From Gambelia wislizenii (Eukaryota; Chordata; Lepidosauria; Squamata; Crotaphytidae): DNA of 64,000 nucleotides. The DNA lies in the NCBI GenBank assembly GCA_030847615.1, contig JAUMIR010000003.1, positions 30,688,501-30,752,500 of the forward strand, given 5' to 3'. The translations under genes were made by a program, and so were the position numbers. Numbering within the stretch: position 1 is the stretch's first letter; every line of letters begins with the position of its first letter. Positions 11,341 through 22,200 of this stretch are shown here, piece by piece. The notes beneath the pieces were generated by a model. That model saw only the letters and a program-made list of their open reading frames with translations, did not search any database and had not been told where the DNA came from.

Positions 11341-11932
11341 TGTTGGACCCCATCAGCGAAAGTACTGGAATGCTTCTCTCTGAGCATCACGTGCAGCATC
11401 ATTTACCACCCATAAAGTTTATGCTAACATGTGTCAGAATCTGGCACTGAAAGAACTCTTGGAGAGACCTGGAACTCCTGAAAGGAAAACTCTTCCCCAA
11501 TGTACAAAAGGGGTAAAACCTTTTATAGTTCTCTCCCCAGCTGCTGTTACAAAGGTAATCTGTAATGTACAATTTGTAAGATGCTTTTAAAAGCTGAAGT
11601 CTTTTTTTGGAAATTGGATTAGAAATCATCTTATGAGAATGGAATAAATGAAAGGAAATATTTATGAAAAAGATACTTAAAAAAACAAATATAAGAAATA
11701 GACTCATAAATTGTCATATATTTTTTTAAAAGTGTTGGAAAAGAGAGGATGTTTATGCTGAGAGAATTTCTTATGTTAGATGTTTGTGCTTATCTTTTTC
11801 ACTAATTAAAAAAAGGCAGTCTGGGAAACAAATTATTTTTACTAGGAGGATCTCTAGAACAAAATGGGAGCAACAGTTTCCTCATTGGGTATGCAACAGC
11901 TTTTAAAAAAGTCTTATTGGGGATGGGGTAAT
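11341..11932. other. No gene recognised
   Basis: AT-rich, with one 102-codon minus-strand frame (11,399-11,707) of low-complexity hydrophobic composition that I judge accidental. Confidence 0.5.
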
Positions 11933-12577
11933 TAAGGACTTTATCATACCCCCTTAACGTTCTTTTGCCAGCATAAACTGTGTCATTTTTATGCTGGCAA
12001 AAGAGCCTCATAACCACCATACTTACCTTGAGCAGCATCCTTCAGGCTTTCCTGGCAGTAATGGAGCACAAATAGAGCTCCGTTTACTTCCAGGGTTGTA
12101 TTCTCATCGAATCTCACGAGAAGATGCTCACACAGGAAATTAAAAGAACAAAACAAAAAGTTCAGAAAAGCACAAAAACAGAGTTTAAAAGTTCCAAGTA
12201 CATGGGGGGGGCAGTCATAAAAGGTGCACCCCTTGCCTGGCTGTCATGATATCACCTGGAAGTATTTGCTGATTGATGCTGCATTCACATGAGTACAAGG
12301 GCATGCGGATTCAAATGCTGGCAATACAGGCAACAAATTGCAATGGGGGATCAATTGACACATAACAGATGATGTCACCCTTTTGCAATCATGTAATGTC
12401 AACTATATATTATATATATAGTGTCAAATACACATACACACACACACATATATATATACACATACATATAGCTATTTGACATTACCTGATTGCAAAAGGG
12501 TGACATCATCAGTTATGTGTGCCCTCTTGTGATCCTTAGCATCCTTATGACACTGTATTTGACTCATCAGATAAAGG
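11933..12577. mobile_element. Inverted-repeat DNA transposon A (non-autonomous)
   Basis: Starts TAA-GGACTTTATCATAC. A subterminal hairpin (11,963-12,003) pairs CTTTTGCCAGCATAAA with TTTATGCTGGCAAAAG. The body up to about 12,350 aligns with transposon C (15,346 on): shared words include AGCACAAATAGAGCTC, GTTTACTTCCAGGGTTG, TCTCACGAGAAGATGC and TTGCCTGGCTGTCA. A right terminus resembling the left lies at 12,565-12,577 (CATCAGATAAAG), immediately before the 329-bp hairpin. No transposase frame is present. The TAA flank would suit a Harbinger-like element, but the right flank does not confirm it. Confidence 0.55.
12358..12520. repeat. 163-bp imperfect palindrome
   Basis: Arms of 45 bp at 12,358-12,402 and 12,476-12,520 pair with only two mismatches; the core reads GATGTCACCCTTTTGCAATC. 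The 73-bp loop is TA- and CA-repeat rich. It lies in the right part of transposon A. Confidence 0.92.
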
Positions 12578-12904
12578 ACTTTTTCGGACAAAGAAAAAAC
12601 AACGCTAGCAGTCTCGCCATGTTGCGAGTCTGCAGTGCTGCAGGGCGTCCGTTTCGCATGACACCCGTCCCTAGCAGTACTGTTGCAGTACCGTTGGGAC
12701 ATTTGAGCATTATATTTCGGCGATTTTTACACACGATCGTTGATCGTGAGTAAAAATCTGCTAAATATAACACTCAAATGTCCCAGCGGTACTGCAACAG
12801 TACTGCTAGGGACGGGCGTCATGCGAAACGGACGCCCTGCAGCACTGCAGACTCGCAACGTGGCGAGGCTGCTAGCATTGTTTTTTCTTTGTCCGAAAAA
12901 GTCC
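12576..12904. repeat. 329-bp near-perfect hairpin (foldback element)
   Basis: Two 163-bp arms meet around a 3-nt loop (GTT at 12,739-12,741). Comparing the arms by eye I count about 11 mismatches and no length difference, so roughly 93% identity; most differences are C/T or A/G. The ends are GGACTTTTTCGGACAAAG and its complement. It is much richer in CpG than its surroundings. The first ten bases differ in one position from the termini of transposons A and C. No target duplication is evident (AAA on the left, AGA on the right). No protein is encoded; the two overlapping frames on opposite strands are mirror images of each other. Confidence 0.95.
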
Positions 12905-14118
12905 AGAGTCCCAGGAGTCACTTATGAGATATTTGTAACATAGTTTACATTTGAAGTTGTGTTTGCCTGACACCTGTTAAACTATGTGAAACTTACCTGC
13001 TAAGGAATACCCATGATGTATAATTACAAAGAGTTTTTCTATAGCAAGAGTTTTCAAAGGTGCTGTACATTTTGGAAAATGTGAGAGAGTGGATGCATCC
13101 ATCAGAATAAGGAAAATCACAGGGCAGAAGCTGAAAAACAAACAGTCATATGCCCACCCATAGGCTCTAGTAGAGAAAAAGAGGGTAAATGCTTAGTCTT
13201 CTTTGTAAAATATATTAAAATAACTTTATTTACATATTAATTGTGCATAAACAAACACATGGTCTAATGGAGGAAAGAGAGAAAGAAGAAGAAGAAGAAG
13301 AAGAGTTATAGTGATAAAGGAAAAGAGTGGGTATTGCAAAGCAAAGAAACAGGAAGTCTGCAAATATGCAAACTAGCAATCAGTGAGTGCAGGCATGCAT
13401 GGGTTGTTAATTCTAACATGGTACATGGCTAAGTATATCTTAAGGGGTACCAATACTGGTATAATCCTCCTGTATTATCCCTTTCTTGTAAAAAAAAAAT
13501 CTTCAAGTTATCTCTGTCCCCTGTGTCAAAAAAATTGACTTTGAGTAATTTTTTTTTTATCAAAAACTAACCAAACAATTGTCTCCTCCCCCCGCCACAC
13601 CACCCCAAATAATAGGTGTAGCTATTTCCAGTAAGAAGGAGAATGATTTTCTACATCTCTGTTGTAAAGGTGTTAAAAACAAGGGGCCTTTCAGGAAAAA
13701 AAGGTGGTGGATACTCCAATTTATGATCAAAATGTCTGAATGTGCAGGAATTCAACCAAGTTTTGTTTTGCTTAAGAATGTAACACTCATAGACAGAGTT
13801 AGGATTTTACTATGTTTCAGCTCCTTTCTCAGAGAAAATTTATAGAAAAGCTTAGAAAGACAAGATGCAACATTGGCAGGGGCTTGAATCCTATTGGTGT
13901 CTTGTATACCAAGTTTCCCTATGGAAGCATAGTGAATTTTTGTCCCTTTCCCTCTATTTTTTTCCAATGCAGAAGAGCCGTATTTAGTTGCAGGTTCTAG
14001 AAGTAGAATTCACTTGATGTGACACTAACCATGGTTGATATATATTGCACATTTATGCACAATGCACATTTAGTTTCAGCACACTGCCACTAATGAGACT
14101 CTATTGCAGGATTGCCAC
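12905..14118. other. No gene recognised; (GAA)n at 13,282-13,303
   Basis: Contains a short inverted repeat, ACATAGTTTA, at about 12,939 and 12,978, a GAA microsatellite, and otherwise unassigned AT-rich sequence. Confidence 0.5.
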
Positions 14119-14771
14119 TAAGGAGATTATCATACTCTAAAAATATCCCAGGACCTAAAAATATCCCAGGAGATCACTAAAAGGCTTACTTTTTAGATGA
14201 TGATGTTACTGTCCTGGGATGCTCCCGTTCTGCTTCTATTCCTCCCCCACTTCCTCTTATTCACGGGGAAATCCGTGAATAGGTAGCCTGTTCTGTTATC
14301 ACAACAGAATGATAGGCAAGCGAACAGGAGCTCCATTCTGCTCCCGGGATGACGATGGAATGTGACATCACCGGAAGGTCCGTGCTGGACACTTCCGGGT
14401 ATGATTGGGACAGCCACGTAAGTGACATCCTTCCCCCCCTCCCCAGGTTACTTGTAATTTTTAAAGTCTGTTTTGGGGCTTGGGTTGTTGTTGTTGTTTT
14501 TACCTTTTATTTGGCCTTTTACAGTGAAATTTTCTGTGCGATCGTTCTCTTGTGAGAACAAGTGGGATTTGGCTTCACTGCAGTAAAAGCAGCTTTACAA
14601 CAGCTGCGTTTACTGCAGTGAAGCCGGGCAGAAGGGGAGCTGTTTCTATAACACAAAAAGGTAAGTGTTTGAAAAGTTTTTTTTCTTTAGTGTTACAGGG
14701 ACGGGAGTGGGGTGGGTGGGGAGGTAGCGGGACACAGATGGTTTCAAGGGACTCGTGTGATAACCTCCTAA
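14119..14771. mobile_element. Inverted-repeat DNA transposon B (non-autonomous)
   Basis: The left end is TAA-GGAGATTATCATAC and the right end, read in reverse, is TTA-GGAGGTTATCACAC; the element is thus flanked by TAA on both sides (14,119-14,121 and 14,769-14,771). A 3-bp TAA duplication is typical of PIF/Harbinger elements. Inside are several hairpins: TTATTCACGG/CCGTGAATA near 14,259, GTTCTC/GAGAAC at 14,544-14,559, and a 23-bp-arm hairpin at 14,571-14,625. There is no transposase frame. It is GC-richer than its flanks. Confidence 0.6.
14571..14625. repeat. 55-bp hairpin inside transposon B
   Basis: GGCTTCACTGCAGTAAA...GCAGC (14,571-14,593) pairs with 14,603-14,625 with one mismatch and a 9-nt loop. 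Confidence 0.95.
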
Positions 14772-14921
14772 CTCCATGGGCATAAAGTTGTACTCCATTT
14801 CCTTGATGTAGAATCTCAGCCATATTTTATTAGGGGAGCCAAAGCAGAGAAATCTCATCCTTTACAGAAAACAATTTCAAAGTGATGGCTAGATACATGT
14901 TCCTCCAACATTTAAAAGATG

Positions 14922-15262
14922 AAACCTGGATCAAATGTGGCCAAACAACATCAGAGTGTAGCAAAATTTATTAATGAGGAAGAGTACACAAGCTTGGAGA
15001 GGCTACCACAATTTGCTTTTGCTTGAGCTTTCAGGGTACAGCAAGATCCCACACCCCTCCTCCCCACTGCTGACTTATTTGAATGTGAACTACTTTTGGC
15101 AACTGAACTCACTTTGCACCAGTGGAAGTAAGTCAAGGACAAAGGGGAAAAGTGAAAGGAGGAGGAGAAAGAAACTGGGATCTTTTAAAAGCAGCTGAGA
15201 AAGTGGAGTAACAGAGGAGTAATTGGGACTATTTCTGCCAAACTGGAAAAGTTGGAGGGGAT
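14922..15262 (+). repeat. ~330-bp dispersed repeat, copy 1
   Basis: One of four copies in this window (others at 18.9, 27.65 and 40.4 kb). Shared blocks are AAATGTGGCCAA, ATCAGAGTGT, TTATTAATGAGGAAGA, CACAAGCTTGGAGAGGCT, TTTTAAAAGCAGCTG and the closing region with GGGACAGTT-like words. No coding frame is conserved among the copies. The family is not one I can name; a SINE, LTR or MITE are all possible. Confidence 0.75.
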
Positions 15263-15342
15263 GGATGCAAACGATTTTTGTCATGGCCATGAGAATAATT
15301 AAATAATTCACTCCTTTTCACCTAATGGCTAGAGTGAGTAAC

Positions 15343-15926
15343 TAAGGACTTTATCAGATCGCCCCCCACACACACATTCTTTTGCCAGCATATTTTGTGG
15401 CATTTTAAGCCGTCAAAAGATATACACATATTTTGTGGCATTTTTATGCCGGCAACACACACACACACACACCAGACCTACCTATAGCAGCAGCAATGAG
15501 GCATCCCTGACATGAGCATAGCACAAATGGAGCTCTGTTTACTTCTGGGGTTGAGATCTTGCCGATTCTCATGAGAAGATGCAAGTGTGGTAAATTAAAA
15601 AAATCCTAAATGAGACAAAGACATAAAAAGTACACACAAGCCCAGAAACACACTTTTTCAACTTACAAGTGAACCAGGGAAGTTCATAAAAAGAGTGTCC
15701 CTTACCTGGCTGTCACAATCTCACCTGGAAGTGTTCTGTCATTGATGCCATATTCATAATGGCGTAAGGATTCAAACACCAGCAATGATGGAAGCAAAGC
15801 ACCATTGATGGCTTGGGCTGTCAATAAAATGGAACAACTTTTTGACAATACATGACCATGAAAAGCATAACATTGTATGGTATCTGCACCCTTTCCTGAT
15901 CAGTAGGTATTGTTATGATAAAGCCC
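15343..15926. mobile_element. Inverted-repeat DNA transposon C (non-autonomous)
   Basis: The left end is TAA-GGACTTTATCAGATC and the right end, read in reverse, is GGGCTTTATCATAAC (15,912-15,926). The body aligns with transposon A over about 420 bp and shares the CTTTTGCCAGCATA hairpin, here partly duplicated and expanded by an AC microsatellite (15,454-15,473). No transposase frame is present. Copies A and C confirm each other as a real family. Confidence 0.65.
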
Positions 15927-15983
15927 TGTATTTCTTCACTCAGAAGCTCTTGCCTAACCAATTCATTTTTGGACTTGCATTTG

Positions 15984-16097
15984 ATATGCTCTCACCTTCT
16001 GTGCTTCTAGATGGATAGAAGAGCAGGCCTTGAAATTCAGCATACAATTGTTTGCAAGCACATGCGTCCTCCAATATTACTAGGTAGCTATAAATTG
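15984..16097 (+). repeat. ~112-bp dispersed repeat, copy 1
   Basis: Aligns with 17,242-17,352: shared ATATGCTCTCACCTT, AGAAGAGCAGG, TTTGCAAGCACATG and TTACTAGGTA. The pair brackets transposon D. No function can be assigned. Confidence 0.75.
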
Positions 16098-16824
16098 CAC
16101 AGCAATATCCCTAGGGAACTGTATATGAAACCCTCAGGAAGATGAAGTGGTCAGATCTGCTGCAGTTTGAAAAGGTCAGATCTGGGTACTTTAATATTAG
16201 TTGGTATTTAGTGAAAAGCAGTGGGGAAAGTCAAATATATAAATGTAATTTACTTCTGTTCAATGGCCAGCTGTATTGTCCTACACCACCATTGGACATA
16301 ACCTTGCTCGCTGAATATGTGGAGAGCTAGAAACCTACCACTAAATATTTGGCTCACTTTTTGAAATAAGTATACAAAATTCAGTGGGAATTGTCTTCTT
16401 TTTCCATCCACAGTGTCCTAGTATCCAGAACCTCCTTGCTTCCTTCTTGTTTCTTTCTGGGCCAATTTATGAGTTTAGTCCCCAGTTCTCAGTCTGTATT
16501 TCATAATCAAACACATTTATCAGAATATTGCTTTAGTGGAATAAATGTGTGTTTTTTCAGATGCATGTTGAAGTGCTTCTAAGTGTCCTTTTGATACCCC
16601 CAATATTTTTTTTTTAAAAAAACAGTATTTCCTCTGCCACCTCCATCCTTATTCAACCTAGTTCTCAATGACTCCCCATCTCAGTTCCAGGGCTGATAAT
16701 CATGTGGACCTGCAGATGTTGCTGGAATACAACTCCTTGCAGCCCTGGCCAGCATAGTCAATGGTGAGGAATGCTGGGCATTGTAGTCCAACAATATCTG
16801 GGTTCCAACTGGACTCAACATCAT

Positions 16825-17129
16825 GGAGATTGTCAGACATGGAGAAATGTGCATAAAAATGGGTTCCCAACTGCATCAGAAGATTGATAAAAGAAAGGGA
16901 GACCTTACCAGACCCCGCATCCTTCTGCTGTTCCAGGGTGGTAGCCCTGCCACAGATGTGGCTTCCCTTTTCCATTAATAGGGAGAAGCCGCTAATCAAA
17001 AGGAACACCTTAATGAGGCCTGTGCTACATCCCCAGAATGCTGGAGGACATCATCAGATGGTAAGGTGACCCCTTTCTGTTCTTGTGGAGATCTTCTGAC
17101 ATGGTTTATGCCACCTCTGATAATTTCCC
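16825..17129. mobile_element. Inverted-repeat DNA transposon D (non-autonomous)
   Basis: The termini, GGAGATTGTCAGACATGG on the left and its degenerate complement on the right (CCACCTCTGATAATTTCC), resemble those of element E. The interior aligns with element E over about 250 bp: GTTCCCAACTGCATCAGAAG, GGCTTCCCTTTTCCATT and GACATCATCAGATGG-like words. It is about 305 bp long with no transposase frame. Target duplication is unclear. Confidence 0.6.
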
Positions 17130-17241
17130 ATGCTGCAAACTTCCATACCTGTTTAAACTCACACTAGCTTCTCAAAATGTCATCAAATTCAATAGCACCC
17201 CACCCCAGCAAAAACCCTTTCAGTTTAACATGATTGTATTA

Positions 17242-17352
17242 ATATGCTCTCACCTTTTGTGCCTCAGGAGACAGAAGAGCAGGGCTCAAAATGCAGTATA
17301 AGATTATTTGCAAGCACATGTGCCTCTGATGTTACTAGGTAACAATAAATTG
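17242..17352 (+). repeat. ~112-bp dispersed repeat, copy 2
   Basis: The partner of 15,984-16,097, in the same orientation, 1.2 kb away. Confidence 0.75.
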
Positions 17353-18230
17353 TCAAGGGTGGATAACTGCAGCAGGTGGGGGGGTGTCCCTTTTGTGCCC
17401 TGGGATGCTCCTGGAGCTGCATCCAAGTTTTGGAACTTCCCAAAAAGAAAAGAAACCCCTAAAGTGGCCACAATTCCACTTCAGGTTTTCAAACATGGGC
17501 ATCTTGGATATTAAGCAGTACAGGGAGGCCTTACAACCTTTTGACAAGGTAGGTTGCTGTACCTGAAGCAGAAAATAACAACATTTTTTAGCAAGAAAAA
17601 GATCAGTCTGTGGAATTTAGAAGTGTTGAGGGCAAGCACGGGTTGAATGACATCGCTTCCCCCCCACGATTTCCATGCCCAGCTGTTTGGATGATGCAGA
17701 ATTTTAGCCCCAATTCTAGTCTGAACTGTCTGGATTACATCCAGCCGGTTCCAATGGGAAATGTGAGCAAACCCCCTTAAAACGACTTCAAAAAGTACCT
17801 GGGAAAACCTAGTCCTGTGGGGAAAAACAGACCACTCAGTGGCACAAATTGGCAGCGATCTGCACACGTGTGTTGCCCTGTATTGGCAGATGCCTCTGCT
17901 GCCACCTCTGGTGTCACACATCACACTCTCTGAAGTCACAACAAGGCCTCCAGCTTGGGATCAAGCCCAGGCACATCATTTCTGGCCTCAGAGAGAGCAA
18001 TATGTGACACCAACAGCAGCAGCAGCAGAGGCAGCCGCCAATAAGAGTGGAGCGGATGCATGCAGTCAGATGCCCATTCATGCCACAGTAATGGGGGGTG
18101 GAAATCCAGGGCAGTTCTGGGGCCAGAATACTTGGCCATAACATGGAGTATTCTGGCCAGTGCAGACAAGATCTAAAACATCCTTGGGAGACCATACTTT
18201 GCCCACCCCTTTATTAAAGTCTTTCCGTGT
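17353..18230. other. Unclassified GC-richer interval
   Basis: From about 17,640 to 18,205 the base composition rises and CpG becomes commoner. The interval ends with TTTGCCCACCCC, like a hAT right terminus, but no matching left end or duplication was found. Overlapping 100- and 93-codon frames on opposite strands (17,839-18,141 and 17,914-18,195) share no known domain; the (CAGCAG) run near 18,012 gives them low-complexity residues. A 142-codon minus frame (17,511-17,939) is likewise unrecognised. Confidence 0.4.
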
Positions 18231-18877
18231 CATAGAATCATAGAATCATAGAATTTCAGAGTTGGAAGAGACCACGAGGGGCATCCAGTCCAACCCCCCT
18301 GCCACGCAGGAAATCTTGATCAAAGCATCCCCGACAGTTGGCCATCCAGCCTCTGTTTAAAGACCTCCAAGGAAGGAGACCCCACCACGCTCCGAGGGAG
18401 TGCCTTCCACTGCCGAACAGCTCTTACTGTCAAAAAGTTCCTCCTCATGTTGAGGTGGAATCTCTGTTCCTGGAGCTTGCATCCATTGCTCCGTGTTCCA
18501 GTCTCTGGAGCAGCAGAAAACAAGCTTGCTCCATCCTAAGCGTGACATCCCTTCAAATACTTAAACAGGGCTATCATATCACCTCTAAACCGTCTTTTTT
18601 CCAGGCTAAACATACCCAGCTCCCTAAGTCTCTCCTCATAAGGCATCGTTTCCAGACCTTTCACCATTTTAGTTGCCCTTCTCTGGACACGCTCCAATTT
18701 GTCAATATCCTTTTTTAATTGTGGTGCCCAGAACTGGACACAGTATTCTAAGTGAGGTCTGACCAAGGCAGAATAGAGTGGCACTATTACTTCCCTTGAT
18801 CTAGACACTATACTTCTATTGATACAGCCCAAAATCGCATTGGCCATTTTAGCTGCCGCATCACACTGTTGGCTCAT
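18231..18877 (-). mobile_element. CR1 LINE, 5'-truncated 3' end
   Basis: On the minus strand the frame carries [49 protein letters not shown] and [14 protein letters not shown], the C-terminus of CR1 ORF2. It is better preserved than the copy at 4.65 kb; this part is one uninterrupted frame. The 3' untranslated region ends in the CR1 repeat, read here as CATAGAATCATAGAATCATA at 18,231-18,250. The upstream end of the 234-codon open frame (past 18,877) is not CR1 but read-through into the 330-bp repeat, so the frame as a whole is a chance fusion. Confidence 0.95.
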
Positions 18878-18881
18878 GTAA

Positions 18882-19236
18882 CATTTCACAGAAGAAGACT
18901 GGGACACATATGGCCAATAAAAAAATGTGTTCAAGATAGTAAAGTTGTTAATAAGGAACAACACACAAGCTTGGAGAGGCTGCAGCAGTTGACTTTTGTC
19001 TGAGTCTACAGGGAACCGCAAGATTTCGAGCAGCAAGTCTTCCTCTTCTCTCCCCCTTGCTGAGTAAACTGAATAGAAATCAGACTTGCCTTTGGAAGTT
19101 TTCAGCAACTGAAGTGAGTCAAGGATGCAGGGGGAAAGTGTGAGGAGGAGAGATAATTTAAAAGCAATTGGAAAAGTGGGATGACAGAAACTTAATTGAG
19201 ACTGTCCCTGACAAACTGGGACAGTTGAAGGATATG
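18882..19236 (+). repeat. ~330-bp dispersed repeat, copy 2
   Basis: Directly abuts the 5' end of the CR1. Shares CATTTCACAGA, AGTTATTAATGAGG-like sequence, CACAAGCTTGGAGAGGCTGC, TTTAAAAGCA and GGGACAGTTGAAGG with the other copies. Confidence 0.75.
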
Positions 19237-22200
19237 TCACGTTTGCCTGGACTAGAAATTGCTGGGATATTTAAGCTCTTTTAGGGCTGTGTCCTGAAAA
19301 AACAAGCCATTTGGGCAATATGTCGATGATGTGTTATCCTATGCTGCAATTTCAGCTGGATGGCTGTCTGGCAGAGCAGAGGACCCAAGTCCCAAATTAG
19401 TTAAAATGGTGCACTGGAATAGAGAATTGGAGCGTGTGCAACTGAAACAGAATGCATTAAGGAAGTCTTCCCTTTCATCACCTAGTTTTATACTCTGGAA
19501 CTTGCTCCACCAGTGAATTTTTGTCTTTTAATCCCACTGGGGATGTTAGGCCAGCGGTCTGTGTCACACCACCTTCTTGTGGGAACATCTGTCATTGGCA
19601 GCAGTTGCTCACATAGGTTTCTTAAACACTCTCTGCCAGTCCAGGAGGATTATGAAGAAACATGAGTTGCTGGATGGCAGAGTAGCGAAATATCAAGGTC
19701 TAAACAGGAACCTTGTAAATAATGACTAACTTAATCAAATATTAAAGAATAGCTTTTCAACAGTCATGCTACTTTTTGTGGCCTCAGACATTAGGGAAAT
19801 GTCTTCTGCCCTGTGAAAACTGTGTCAAATTCCCCACTTCCCTAAGCTGTGGAACTCTGCATGCAGTTTTACAGGGCCTATTTTTCTTTTGCAGTTGAAA
19901 GTACAAGGGACTTATAGTGCTTTGTATGATTCTGTTTGTTTTCAGACACAGAAATCCAAAAACAAGCATGCATCAGGCAGTATTAAATTTAAAGAAACAT
20001 CAGTCAGAAAGCTATAGATATCCTACTACAAGTCCAGTTCATCCATTCCAAAATATACAGTTCTGCTGCTTTTTCTCTGGTACATATAAATAAAATGATA
20101 CAAAGGAGAAACTAAAATAAGGGAATCTCTTTAACACCACCAAAGTTGCAGCATAAGAATCATCTGAGAGACACAGGTAATCAGAGATGAGGGACAAAGC
20201 CAAGAATGGGGAACTGTGTATACTTGTCAGGTGTTCCTTATTTAAGGGATGTCCTTTATCTGAGGGCAAACATACTTGTCCCTTAAGGCTGGCAGGTATC
20301 CCTTATTAAAAGAGATGCCCCTGTTTCAGGGTTGGAAAGTTCTTCCTACTATGTAGACAGAACATGATGTCAACAATCTTGTATTTTTTTTTGGGGGGGG
20401 GACTTCATGAAGACAGAAAATGTGCATCATGTAATTTATAAATCTGGACAATGTGTTAATTTTATAAAGAAATACCTGGCTAGTCAACTGAAATCAATAC
20501 TGTCATTTGTTATTTATGTAGAACACAACATATTAATAGTTACTTCTTGATTGTCAACTCTACATGTCATGAATTTTAACTGTCCCTTATTACTGTTTTG
20601 GAAGCCTGGCAAAACTAGACACTGAAGACTGGGATAGGTGAAACATTCATTTCATTTTAAAATAATATTTTTTTCAGAATTCACAGATGTCTTCATATAT
20701 GGGAAGAAAAGAATCTGGGGTGTTTTAAAAAAAAATATGGAAGAAACTGAAACTGATTGATTTAAAAAGCCACCAACACTGACATGTCCACTGATGTGTA
20801 AGTCCCTTAAAGTTCAATGGGGTGTACTCCTAGACAGGTCTTTTTTTGGACTATAGCCTATTTCATCAAATGCAAATGGAATTCAGAAAGGTTTATGCAA
20901 AATAAAACTTGACAGCCTTTAAGATGCCACAAGACTCCTTGTTATTATTTTACTGAAATAAACCTGATGCAATCATGTGTACACTTTTTCAAGATTCTTT
21001 TTTTAAAAAGTTTTCTCAATGCACACATGTGCACTAGTAACACAGGGGAAAAGATCTGCAAGAACTGACAATCTATCCAATCTCTGTGACAATCTGTGCA
21101 GCTGCTAGTTCCAGAATTCATTTCAGAAATCCACTAACCCCAAATACAGGAGGATTTCTAAATTATTTCAGTTCTCTGAGTATTAAGTTATAACTGCCCT
21201 TCTAAGCATTACTGTTTTTAAAAATACAAAATTGTATTTAAATTTTATGATGTTTCACTTAAAATATAGATGCTATACATTTTCTCTCAAACCCTCCCTT
21301 GCATTTGTGTATGGATTTCTCTTTATCTCTAAATAGATACACAGACAGACAGTGGGTAAATGTACTGTAGTGGACTCCTGTGAGATATTGCATTATATTT
21401 TATTTAATAAAATTGACTTGGACTTTCCCCCTTTTAGGATCTGGATTTCTGTTACTGAAGCATACAGTCTATTCAACCCTGATAAACCATCTCTATTTAC
21501 ACAAGAACTGTATTGTAAGGGTCAGAGAACCTTTCTATCGTCTATCTGGATTTTTCCTCAAACCTGGTAGTCAAGGCAGCTTTCAAAAGTTAAAAAAAAG
21601 AAAAGAGAAGTGAATAATTTTTAGGACAACTATATCCTGAGCCACATATTGGTCTGGGAAGTGTGACTGAAGTGTAGATTTGAATTCAGATCAAATAAAA
21701 CTCTCTGGCATCCCAAGAAGGAGTGGAAAACGAGAATGTATGAAAACAGTAAAGGAATGGGATTAGGTAGATCATCTCATACCAGGAATAATACCAGAAA
21801 TAAAGGAGAAATCCACAGAGTTATAAAGATTATTTAGAAAGTCCAACTTCAGTGGTGTTAAATATATTGGGTGGAAGGTCTGTGTAAAAGAAGTCTATTA
21901 TATCATTTAAAGGTCAACCTTGTGGAACAAATCCCATTTGTAGAAGGGAAAGATAAACAAACTTTGGGGAACATTTGTGTGTTCCCAATTTCCTTCTTAA
22001 ATTAACAGCCAGTTGAACAGTAATAATAAGAGGATGAGAATCTTGATTTGTAAGTAATTTAGCAGGAAGTCAAATGACTCTCATAACACCACTTCTCCTA
22101 AGAATGGCATCAAGATCAGAATATATTGCCTTCATAATTCACATAGTGCCTCTTTCCCTTTGCTGCTAATAAATTTGTTTCATCTGAAGTTATTTTGAGA

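Noticed and set aside
12490..12943. Mirror-image frames of 64-87 codons on both strands
   Set aside because: They are the two strands of one hairpin, not genes.
15454..15473. CRISPR-like or tandem-gene repeats anywhere in the window
   Set aside because: Tandem repeats present are microsatellites and one minisatellite; no repeat-spacer arrangement, and the DNA is vertebrate.
18536..19240. 234-codon minus-strand open frame, the longest in the window
   Set aside because: Its C-terminal half is CR1 ORF2 and its N-terminal half is read-through into the 330-bp repeat; no single gene.
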